Below, one piece after another: positions 1 through 5,081 of a stretch of DNA of 7,526 nt. A model generated the notes under the pieces. It saw only the letters and a program-made list of their open reading frames with translations, had not been told where the DNA came from and did not search any database. The translations under genes were made by a program, and so were the position numbers. The stretch's first letter is position 1. Each line of letters begins with the position of its first letter. Origin of the DNA: Bacilli bacterium (GTDB lineage: Bacteria; Bacillota_I; Bacilli_A; ML615J-28; CAG-698); the NCBI GenBank assembly GCA_023228385.1, contig JALOBF010000070.1, forward strand, positions 1 through 7,526, read 5' to 3'.

Positions 1-441
1 TAAGCGTTTTTTTCTTTCCAGTAACGGTTTATCGGTTACGGTTTCATGATCGCAATAAAGAAGATCAAACGTCACAAAAGTTACCGGATAACCGGCCGAT
101 GATAATTTGATTTTCAGTTTATCGACTAGTAAACTGCGCCTTTGCAAGCGGAAAAAATCAGGTTTACCTTTTGTGAAAACAACCAGTTCGCCGTCGATTA
201 CCGCTCGTTTTTGACTTTGTCGGTGCATAGTGGCCAGTTCGGGATAGTTTTGGGTTACGTCTTTCCCCCGTTTGTTAATCAGAACGGTTTGATTATTATC
301 AAGATAAGCGAGAGCGCGAATACCGTCCATTTTTAATTCAAAAATATAATCATCGGAATCAAAAGGTTCGGTTTCATGGAAAAGCATCGGGGAAAAAGCT
401 CTTGTCAAAAACGGATCGTTATGCTCGGGTGCCGGTTTCAT
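1..441 (-). CDS. ligD: ATP-dependent DNA ligase, LigD-type (5' part only)
   Basis: This gene runs off the left edge of the window; 147 codons are present and open throughout. It joins DNA ends in bacterial non-homologous end joining, using ATP to form a ligase-AMP intermediate. The adenylation domain is recognisable. Motif I is KMDGIR at residues 37-42, with K37 as the catalytic lysine. Motif III is IDGELVVF at 82-89, and the motif IIIa region is FVTFDLLY at 122-129. The ligase domain starts almost at the N-terminus, so there is no N-terminal polymerase domain as in mycobacterial LigD. In Bacillus-type LigD the polymerase domain follows the ligase; that part would lie outside the window. The start ATG (441-439) lies inside the 3' end of ku in another frame, giving a 23-nt overlap that implies co-transcription and probably translational coupling. 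A weak AGGAAAG lies 11 nt upstream. A stand-alone ligase without a polymerase domain cannot be excluded. Confidence 0.9.
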   Translation of the reverse strand, partial: MKPAPEHNDPFLTRAFSPMLFHETEPFDSDDYIFELKMDGIRALAYLDNNQTVLINKRGKDVTQNYPELATMHRQSQKRAVIDGELVVFTKGKPDFFRLQRRSLLVDKLKIKLSSAGYPVTFVTFDLLYCDHETVTDKPLLERKKRL

Positions 442-1195
442 ATTGCTTTAGGCTTTCCTGAAGAGCTGTCATTAAGTCTAAGGCCGGGTTAAATTCGGCT
501 TCATCATGAATAACGATTTCCTTGCCCTGAACTTTTGCGGCAATCGCCTGTTCGATTTTCCGGCGGTATTCATCGATATATTTTTCCGGTTCAAACGGTT
601 TCGACATTGATTCTATTAGAGTTGAGGCTAATGCCAATTCTTGCGGGTTTAATGTAATTTCGGGCACCAAATAAGGCAGTGGTTGAATTTCTTCGTGAAA
701 ATATATGGTATTAAGATACATAATTCCGCTTTTAACCCTTAAAGCAATTAAAGTTTCTTTGGTTCCCAATACCGTTTTCGCAATCCCCACTTTATTTGCT
801 TTTTCCATGGCTCCCGATAAAAGGCTGAAGGCCCGTTCGGCTCCTTTACCCGGAACGATATAATAAGGGCGGTCATAGTAGATGGGGTCGATTTCCTCCA
901 GATTTACAAAGCCTTCAATGGTAATATTTTTATCACGCTTTGATTTGATTTTTTCAAAATCATCATCCCCAAAAACCACATATTTTCCTTCTTCATACTC
1001 ATATCCTTTTACAATATCCTTTTGTTTTACTTCTTTGTTATCGCAATCAAGACATGTCTTTTTATATCGGATGCGGCTCATTGTGTTTTTCTCGATTAAA
1101 TTAAAACTGATTTGATTACTTCGGACCGCATTATGTAAAGTAATCGGAATATAGATTAAACCAAAACTAATTGCGCCTTTATAACTGTATGCCAT
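419..1195 (-). CDS. ku: Non-homologous end joining protein Ku
   Basis: Bacterial Ku forms a ring-shaped homodimer on DNA double-strand ends and recruits LigD. The protein is 258 aa, a normal length for the family. Recognisable parts are the N-terminal start YKGAISFGLIYIPI (5-18), a CLDC pair at 48-51 followed by IVKGYEYEEGKYV (61-73), YYIVPGKGAERAF (111-123), the core segment FEPEKYIDEYR (201-211), and the conserved C-terminal ALDLMTALQESL (238-249). I chose the ATG at 1195 because the family's N-terminus begins there and a strong GGAGG (1205-1201 on the minus strand) sits 5 nt upstream. The frame stays open to 1303, but that extension reaches into the preceding gene and carries no Ku homology that I recognise. 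It is followed by, and overlaps, the ligase gene. The upstream gap is only about 50 nt after a terminator. Any promoter must lie there; I see AT-rich sequence but no clear -35/-10 pair. Confidence 0.95.
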   Translation of the reverse strand: MAYSYKGAISFGLIYIPITLHNAVRSNQISFNLIEKNTMSRIRYKKTCLDCDNKEVKQKDIVKGYEYEEGKYVVFGDDDFEKIKSKRDKNITIEGFVNLEEIDPIYYDRPYYIVPGKGAERAFSLLSGAMEKANKVGIAKTVLGTKETLIALRVKSGIMYLNTIYFHEEIQPLPYLVPEITLNPQELALASTLIESMSKPFEPEKYIDEYRRKIEQAIAAKVQGKEIVIHDEAEFNPALDLMTALQESLKQYETGTRA

Positions 1196-1247
1196 ATTTA
1201 CCTCCGTTTTATTTTTATTATTGCCGGAAGCTTTACTTTTATAAGAT

Positions 1248-1271
1248 AAAAAACTCCGCTTAAGAGCGGAG
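1248..1271 (-). terminator. Rho-independent terminator of the flavodoxin-ferredoxin gene
   Basis: A perfect 7-bp GC-rich stem (CTCCGCT at 1254-1260 with AGCGGAG at 1265-1271) has a 4-nt loop. On the minus strand it is followed directly by six T (complement of 1248-1253). The TAA stop codon of the upstream gene (1262-1260) lies in the loop and the edge of the stem, so the last two codons are part of the hairpin. It separates this gene from ku, which should therefore have its own promoter in the roughly 50 nt that follow. Confidence 0.85.
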
Positions 1272-2165
1272 CTTTGCCTGAATAATTTTATTATCAAGTT
1301 CATTATAGTATTTTTTAAAATAACGAAAGAAGTCGGTATGCTGTTCGGAAAAAAATCCGTCTTCGATAGAATCGTTAGCTAAGATTTGGGTAAAATCATA
1401 CTTGCCATTAACTTTCCATCTATTTAAAAAGCCGATTTTGATGGCATCATTCGGACACATCATGGCGCATCGCATACACATGGTGCATTTGCTGGAAAAT
1501 TTGATTTTTCCATCCTTTATGAAAATATTCCCGGTCGGACAATTTTTAAGACAACGTAAGCATTTATTGCATTTTTTCCGTCTGACTTTTATTAATAAAC
1601 CATTAATTGTAGCCCCTAAATATTGGATGCGAAAAACGGTTGAAATTAAGCGATATCGTCTTTTGTATTTGATTAATTCTTGCTTACCGTTTAATAGATT
1701 ATTAACTAAAATTTTGCTTAAAGTTTCGCCATAATTCACCATTGCTTTTACCGCCCGGTCGGGATAACGAAAAATAATATTGTAAGGCATAAGAAAATGA
1801 GTATCGGAAAGAACCTTATAGCCTTTTCGTTTTAATTTTTTTGTTAAGATATAAGAAGAAGCACTGTTTAACAAAAACGGTTCGCCTGAAGTTTTAAAAA
1901 TAAAAGCTGATGTTTCCGATGTGTTAGGAAGATAAGCGATTAATCGACGATATATTTTAGGGATGTTAAAAGCATGAACTGGATAACCGAAACCAATAAA
2001 ACGATAGTCTTCAATATTTTCGATTTTCGGAAAAGGGTTGCCTATTTCGATAATATCGGTAATAAACCCTTTTTCACCGAAATGTTCGGCAATCATATTA
2101 CCGACGGTTAAGGTGTTGCCGGTACCGGAAAAAATCAACAGTAATACTTTATCTTTTTGCTTCAT
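1260..2165 (-). CDS. EFR1-type flavodoxin/4Fe-4S ferredoxin fusion protein
   Basis: This is a 301-aa cytoplasmic electron-transfer protein with two parts. The N-terminal half is flavodoxin-like, with an FMN phosphate-binding loop FSGTGNT at residues 12-18 and a FGYPVHAFNIP segment around 59-69. The C-terminal part is a bacterial-type ferredoxin with two CxxCxxCxxxCP motifs (Cys 199/202/205/209 and 227/230/233/237), enough for two [4Fe-4S] clusters. This layout matches the EFR1 family common in anaerobic Firmicutes; the physiological partner is unknown. The start is decided by the promoter. The frame is open to 2222, but a perfect -35/-10 pair lies at 2222-2194, so the in-frame ATGs at 2222 and 2192 are inside or upstream of the promoter. 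The first ATG in the expected transcript is at 2165, with GAAAGG 12 nt upstream. It appears monocistronic, ending in a terminator that contains its stop codon. Confidence 0.9.
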   Translation of the reverse strand: MKQKDKVLLLIFSGTGNTLTVGNMIAEHFGEKGFITDIIEIGNPFPKIENIEDYRFIGFGYPVHAFNIPKIYRRLIAYLPNTSETSAFIFKTSGEPFLLNSASSYILTKKLKRKGYKVLSDTHFLMPYNIIFRYPDRAVKAMVNYGETLSKILVNNLLNGKQELIKYKRRYRLISTVFRIQYLGATINGLLIKVRRKKCNKCLRCLKNCPTGNIFIKDGKIKFSSKCTMCMRCAMMCPNDAIKIGFLNRWKVNGKYDFTQILANDSIEDGFFSEQHTDFFRYFKKYYNELDNKIIQAKLRS

Positions 2166-2193
2166 AATTGAGATAAACCTTTCATTATCACAC

Positions 2194-2222
2194 ATTATAA
2201 AGAAAGGTGAAAACTTTGTCAA
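2194..2222 (-). promoter_or_regulatory. Consensus sigma-A promoter for the flavodoxin-ferredoxin gene
   Basis: On the minus strand a perfect -35 TTGACA (2222-2217) and a perfect -10 TATAAT (2199-2194) are separated by exactly 17 nt. Transcription should start near 2187, giving a leader of about 22 nt that contains GAAAGG. A fully consensus promoter is unusual for a housekeeping redox gene and suggests strong expression unless it is repressed. The promoter also fixes the gene start at 2165. Confidence 0.9.
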
Positions 2223-2390
2223 GTATTAGCGGCATTTTCAATATAAATTTTTTCAAAGATACAGGACGACAAACGAGTGATGTTTTGGGTATGGCAATAT
2301 TTTTACCATCGTAAAACATAATAAGTTATTTATTGATATAACCGGTCACAATCCTAGGTCAGTGGATAAATTTTAAGGAATTAAGGTGCT

Positions 2391-2575
2391 ATGAAAAAAT
2401 TTTACTTATTCTTATAATGATTCTCATTTCTCCATTCGTATTGGCAGATAGGGATACGAAAATAAAAAAAGAGGAACCACTTTTTCAGAGAGACCATTCC
2501 TCTTTTACCACTAGGCAATATTATAATAGCAAAGAACGCAGTAAAAATCAAGAACTTAATACAAGAAAATTATAA
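2391..2575 (+). pseudogene. Small signal-peptide-like ORF with a -1 frameshift
   Basis: An ATG at 2391 has AAGG 4 nt upstream but reads only 8 codons before TAA. A shift of one base at the A6-T4 run (2394-2403) joins it to a frame open to the TAA at 2573-2575. The joined product would be 61 aa. It would start MKKILLILIMILISPFVLA, which has the lysine-rich start, hydrophobic core and small residue at the end typical of a secretion signal. A polar, charged tail of about 40 residues follows. An intact in-frame alternative is the ATG at 2417 (52 aa), which lacks a good ribosome binding site. Explanations are a one-base deletion, a sequencing error, or slippage at the A run. I do not recognise the tail, and coincidence is possible. 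Confidence 0.35.
2467..2506. terminator. Hairpin, possible terminator (T tract on the minus strand)
   Basis: AAAAGAGGAA (2467-2476) pairs perfectly with TTCCTCTTTT (2497-2506), with a 20-nt loop. On the minus strand the stem runs into a T7 tract (complement of 2464-2470). On the plus strand it ends in T4. The large loop makes it a weaker terminator than the others in this window. It lies inside the frameshifted small ORF, which counts against that ORF being a functional gene. Confidence 0.4.
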
Positions 2576-2728
2576 TAAAATTGATTTTACGATTTCCCAG
2601 TGTCAATGTAAGAGTATCGGCTAATTTGTAAGATAGGTTATTATGATACTATCCTTTTCTTTTACCGTATAATGACCTTTAGTGATATATTGTATGATCT
2701 ATATATTAAATAAATAATCGATTAGGAT

Positions 2729-2771
2729 ATCAAACGAATATTTAATATTCATTTGAATAATCAAACAAATA
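2729..2771. promoter_or_regulatory. Operator-like palindrome and direct repeats upstream of the AlbA_2 gene
   Basis: A 25-nt near-perfect palindrome lies at 2731-2755, with arms CAAAnGAATATT and AATATTCnTTTG around T2743. It overlaps a direct repeat, ATCAAACGAATA (2729-2740) and ATCAAACAAATA (2760-2771). The repeats start 31 nt apart, about three helical turns, so they fall on the same face of the DNA. The block ends 12 nt before the -35 element of the next gene. This is what a regulator-binding site looks like. The downstream protein has a winged-helix C-terminus, so autoregulation is possible, but that is inference. Confidence 0.5.
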
Positions 2772-2782
2772 AAAATTAATCG

Positions 2783-2811
2783 TTGTATTAATATTTATTT
2801 AATGCTATAAT
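2783..2811 (+). promoter_or_regulatory. Promoter of the AlbA_2/HATPase gene
   Basis: A -35-like TTGTAT (2783-2788) lies 17 nt from a perfect TATAAT (2806-2811), preceded by TGC (2803-2805), an extended -10. The expected start point, near 2817-2818, coincides with the ribosome binding site AGGTGA (2817-2822). The mRNA would therefore have a 5' leader of only about 11-12 nt. Confidence 0.7.
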
Positions 2812-2828
2812 TTAATAGGTGATATAAC

Positions 2829-4115
2829 ATGAAAGAAAACTTTTTTGAAAATAATAATTTAGAATTGAAAAGAGAATTTTCAGATTCACTACTGAAAACT
2901 ATTTCAGCTTTCTCAAATTATGAAGGTGGCACTATTTTGATCGGCGTTGATGATGAGAAAAAATTCGTTGGAGTTGATAATATTGTTGAAGTTAAATTGA
3001 TGATAGAGAACAAAATTAATGATACAATAGTTCCTCGTCCAAATTATCAAATAAATATATTAAAGATGGAGAATAAAAATTTAATCGAAATAAAAGTGTT
3101 TCCTGAAGAAAATACTCCTTATTTATATAAAGGTATTGCATATCAAAGAAAAGACACATCCACGGTTCCAGTTGATCAAACATCATTAATCAACTTGGCA
3201 CTTAAAGGTAAAAATTTATCTTTTGATCAAGCCCCATCCAATAATGATTATTTTAAATTTTTAACTTTAGAGAAATATTTTAAAGACATTAAGCAAATTG
3301 ATAAATTTGATAAAGATATATTAATAACTTTGGGTTTAATAAACAGTAATAAATATACTATTGCCGCAGAGTTATTTGCTGATGAAAATAATTTTTCAAC
3401 TTCAGGAATTGATATAGTGAGATTTGGTCAATCTTCTTCTGAATTTGTTGATAGAAAAAGAATTGAGAAAGTATCTATTTTGAAACAATATGAAGAGGCA
3501 TTATTTATGTTTCAAAAACATTATCCCGAAATAGAAGTTGTTAAAGGTTTTAGTAGAGTAAAGAAAGTTCAAATTCCTCTAGAAGCTTATCGTGAATCAC
3601 TTGCAAATGCAATAGTTCATCGTGACTATTTAATAAATAGTTATATAAAGATTTCAATGTATGATAATAGAATTGAAATTACTTCACCAGGAGGTCTGCC
3701 AAAAGGCCTAGATGAAGAAAACTATTTAAATGATCAAATATCTATGCCTAGAAATGTAATAATAGCGCAAATATTGTTTATGTTAGGAATTATTGAAAGG
3801 TTTGGAACCGGTATATGGAGAATAAAAAAATCATATCAAAGTTACTTTTTAAAGCCTAAATATGTTATTAAGAAAAACTTTATAAAAGTTGTTTTGCCTA
3901 ATTTACTGTTTAATGATAATGATATGATACCTGAAAAGAGAATTTTAAATTTATTAGAAATGCAGTTAGAAATTAAACGACAAGATGTAGAAAAATTATT
4001 GGATGTTAATAAAGCAAAAGCAGTTGAAATACTAAATGAATTATTAGATAAGAATTTAATTAAGCCTAAGGGCAAAGGGCGATCAAGTTCATATATATTA
4101 GATAGCAGCAATTAA
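2829..4115 (+). CDS. AlbA_2 (Schlafen-like) / HATPase_c_4 / winged-helix protein
   Basis: This is a 428-aa predicted DNA-binding protein, often annotated as a RecG-like helicase or transcriptional regulator. It has no helicase motifs. The N-terminus (about 10-125) matches the AlbA_2 domain: LELKREFSDSLLKTISAFSN, then GGTILIGVDD (33-42) and later GIAYQRKD (102-109). The C-terminal half has an HATPase_c_4-type region: YRESLANAIVHRDY (254-267), ITSPGGLPKGL (284-294) and RFGTGIWRI (324-332). A winged-helix tail (about 365-428) follows, including VEKLLDVNKAKAVEILNELLDKNLI. Length and architecture are normal for the family. The function of this group is not settled; members are common in accessory regions, and some AlbA_2 proteins have been linked to regulation or phage defence. 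The start is supported by AGGTGA 6 nt upstream and an extended -10 promoter. Composition is clearly more AT-rich than ku/ligD, consistent with a different origin. It seems monocistronic, and no clear terminator is seen after it. Confidence 0.85.
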   Translation: MKENFFENNNLELKREFSDSLLKTISAFSNYEGGTILIGVDDEKKFVGVDNIVEVKLMIENKINDTIVPRPNYQINILKMENKNLIEIKVFPEENTPYLYKGIAYQRKDTSTVPVDQTSLINLALKGKNLSFDQAPSNNDYFKFLTLEKYFKDIKQIDKFDKDILITLGLINSNKYTIAAELFADENNFSTSGIDIVRFGQSSSEFVDRKRIEKVSILKQYEEALFMFQKHYPEIEVVKGFSRVKKVQIPLEAYRESLANAIVHRDYLINSYIKISMYDNRIEITSPGGLPKGLDEENYLNDQISMPRNVIIAQILFMLGIIERFGTGIWRIKKSYQSYFLKPKYVIKKNFIKVVLPNLLFNDNDMIPEKRILNLLEMQLEIKRQDVEKLLDVNKAKAVEILNELLDKNLIKPKGKGRSSSYILDSSN

Positions 4116-4238
4116 ATGTTGTAATATATAAGGCTTTTAAAAATGTTAGAAAAACGTAATAAAAAAGGATATTTAAAAATTCAGAAAACCAAGTTAAAAA
4201 AATGCTAAATCTTTTAAAAAACGAAAGGAAGATATTAT

Positions 4239-4319
4239 ATGTTAATAGTCATATTATTTAATACAATATTTAATCTTTTTCATCAAAATGCTTCCTTTTA
4301 TACCCAACATAGTGTATAA
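4239..4319 (+). pseudogene. Possible start of an interrupted gene across the transposon's left junction
   Basis: AAAGGAAG (4224-4231) lies 7 nt before an ATG at 4239. The A is the last flanking base and TG are the first two bases of the transposon. Translation would run 26 codons into the element, mostly hydrophobic, and stop at 4317-4319. A good ribosome binding site directly outside the insertion suggests that the element landed at the start codon of a gene whose remainder lies to the right of 7510. Only 16 flanking bases are visible there, so this cannot be tested here; chance is possible. Confidence 0.25.
4240..4265 (+). repeat. Left terminal inverted repeat
   Basis: It begins TGTTAATAGTCATATTATTT. 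It matches the reverse complement of 7485-7510 at 23 of 26 positions; the mismatches are at positions 8, 13 and 24 of the repeat. The outermost TGTTAAT is identical at both ends. The repeat is presumably the terminal transposase-binding and cleavage site. Confidence 0.85.
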
Positions 4320-4320
4320 T
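4315..4320 (+). promoter_or_regulatory. Candidate -10 element for the zinc-ribbon gene
   Basis: A perfect TATAAT lies 75 nt inside the left end. The hexamer 17 nt upstream (TTCCTT, 4292-4297) matches the -35 consensus poorly. Transcription from here would give a leader of about 110 nt containing the 16-codon leader ORF and the hairpin at 4384-4423. In this AT-rich DNA a lone TATAAT is weak evidence. Confidence 0.35.
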
Positions 4321-4336
4321 CTAAAGTGCATTTTCG

Positions 4337-4346
4337 TATGCAAATT
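4337..4346 (+). repeat. Left copy of a subterminal inverted repeat
   Basis: TATGCAAATT here recurs in inverted orientation at 7438-7447 near the right end, 97 nt and 63 nt from the respective tips. Additional transposase-binding sites behind the terminal repeats are usual in Mu/Tn7-like elements, so this is a candidate second binding site. The match is only 10 nt. Confidence 0.4.
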
Positions 4347-4372
4347 ATTATAAACAAACTTTATAAAAATAT

Positions 4373-4423
4373 AAAAAAAGGAAGAAGATGAAATCCCAAA
4401 GCTGCACGCTTAATTTCATCTTC
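4373..4423 (-). terminator. Leftward-facing terminator / leader hairpin at the element's left end
   Basis: GAAGATGAAAT (4384-4394) pairs perfectly with ATTTCATCTTC (4413-4423). A smaller AAGC/GCTT pairing sits inside. On the minus strand the stem is followed within three bases by a T7 tract (complement of 4373-4379), the form of a Rho-independent terminator for transcripts leaving the element leftwards. On the plus strand there is no T tract, but the same stem would form in the mRNA leader and would include the start codon of the 16-codon leader ORF. It may therefore act as a translational control element. Confidence 0.6.
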
Positions 4424-4438
4424 CACACAATAATATGA
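4388..4438 (+). CDS. 16-codon leader ORF overlapping the zinc-ribbon gene
   Basis: An ATG at 4388 is preceded by a purine-rich AAAAGGAAGAAG that can serve as a ribosome binding site. The ORF encodes 16 residues (MKSQSCTLNFIFHTII) and stops with TGA at 4436-4438. This overlaps the ATG of the next gene (4435) as ATGA. The downstream gene has no Shine-Dalgarno sequence of its own (CCACACAATAAT precedes its ATG), so coupling from this leader is the simplest way for it to be translated. The start codon lies in the left arm of the hairpin at 4384-4423, which could limit initiation. The peptide itself resembles nothing I know; its value is probably in being translated. Confidence 0.4.
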   Translation: MKSQSCTLNFIFHTII

Positions 4439-5037
4439 TAGCATATATTAAGAAAGATGACAAGCAAAATTTAAAAGAAATTATTCCAAGCGAACAAGAC
4501 TTATTAAAAATAACCTGCCCAAAGTGTAACTGTGTTGGGCGTTTTTATTTGCATGGATTTTATACAAGGTTTTTATATGTAGCTATATTAGTTGTTAACT
4601 CCTTCCTAAAAGACAAAATTAGTGTTAGAGTTCTCAGGCTTAAATGCCGGAACTGTAATAAAACTCATGCTGTACTCCATCATGATATAATTCCTTACAA
4701 CCGATATTCGCTTTCCTTCATAACTGAAGTTCTTGCATCTTTCTTTATCTCCAAATATAAAGTCAGTGAAATCTGTATAGAATTTGAAATATCAGAAAAG
4801 TTATTTTATACTTTTCTGGATTATTATAAAAAAGAACTCCCCGAACTAAAGGCCTACTTTAAGGGTAAGATACAAGACGAGGAAGAAATATTTGAAGAAT
4901 TTATTCTCAATATAACAGATTTTCTGATAGGTTTTTTCTTACGAACCAAAAGACATTTCTTTCATTTTAAAGCAACAAATACATTTTCCAAATATTCGAT
5001 TTGCCATTTCCACATAATATTTTTTGTTAGCTCATAA
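4435..5037 (+). CDS. Zinc-ribbon/HTH protein of the DUF6431 type
   Basis: The 200-aa protein is encoded first in the transposon. It carries two cysteine pairs, CPKC (28-31) and CRNC (71-74), about 40 residues apart, as in a zinc ribbon. A helix-turn-helix-like segment follows, SKYKVSEICIEFEISEKLFYTFLDYY (about 106-131), then a basic, aromatic C-terminus (FFLRTKRHFFHFK, 167-179). The layout corresponds to the DUF6431 proteins that I recall being found next to integrase/ATPase pairs in Firmicutes; the biochemical role is unknown. A sequence-specific DNA-binding role in transposition, for example target choice or regulation, is inference from the domain make-up, since Tn7 TnsD/TniQ also combine a zinc finger with DNA binding. 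No ribosome binding site precedes the ATG; it overlaps the leader ORF by 4 nt. The ORF is intact, and its last codons overlap the promoter of the transposase gene. Confidence 0.75.
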   Translation: MIAYIKKDDKQNLKEIIPSEQDLLKITCPKCNCVGRFYLHGFYTRFLYVAILVVNSFLKDKISVRVLRLKCRNCNKTHAVLHHDIIPYNRYSLSFITEVLASFFISKYKVSEICIEFEISEKLFYTFLDYYKKELPELKAYFKGKIQDEEEIFEEFILNITDFLIGFFLRTKRHFFHFKATNTFSKYSICHFHIIFFVSS

Positions 5038-5051
5038 TTTATTGGTATAAT
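5024..5051 (+). promoter_or_regulatory. Promoter of the transposase operon
   Basis: A -35-like TTGTTA (5024-5029) is followed after 16 nt by a perfect TATAAT (5046-5051) with a TGG extended -10 (5043-5045). It starts inside the end of the zinc-ribbon gene and would give a leader of about 25 nt with AAGGAG. The transposase and ATPase can therefore be transcribed separately from the first gene. Confidence 0.65.
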
Positions 5052-5081
5052 GGCTCCAAACACAACAAGGAGATAACTATT

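Larger units (their letters stand above)
2224..2782. other. AT-rich stretch with no intact gene
   Basis: About 560 bases separate the divergent flavodoxin-ferredoxin and AlbA_2 genes. I find no convincing intact gene, tRNA or CRISPR-like repeat. What it holds is listed separately: a broken small ORF with a signal-peptide-like N-terminus (2391-2575), a hairpin inside it (2467-2506), and a palindrome with direct repeats near the right end (2729-2771). A further weak inverted repeat (2635-2644 with 2669-2678, 10 bp with one G-T wobble) has no obvious role. Composition is more AT-rich than the ku/ligD region. Confidence 0.6.

Noticed and set aside
142..336. Open frame on the plus strand
   Set aside because: It lies fully inside the ligase gene on the other strand, has no ribosome binding site, and resembles no known protein.
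882..1115. Open frame on the plus strand opposite ku
   Set aside because: It is antisense to a clear Ku coding region; its serine/phenylalanine-rich composition is typical of a shadow frame.
1196..1303. N-terminal extension of Ku to an ATG at 1303
   Set aside because: It would cross a terminator and the end of the preceding gene. The ATG at 1195 has GGAGG at good spacing and matches the Ku family start.
1402..1734. 110-codon open frame on the plus strand
   Set aside because: It is antisense to the cysteine motifs and downstream region of the flavodoxin-ferredoxin gene, with no ribosome binding site or family signature.
2635..2678. 10-bp inverted repeat with one G-T wobble
   Set aside because: It is AT-rich, has a 24-nt loop and no T tract, and is within chance expectation for this composition, so it is not listed as a feature.
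3842..4111. Minus-strand open frame
   Set aside because: It is antisense to the winged-helix end of the AlbA_2/HATPase gene and has no supporting signals.
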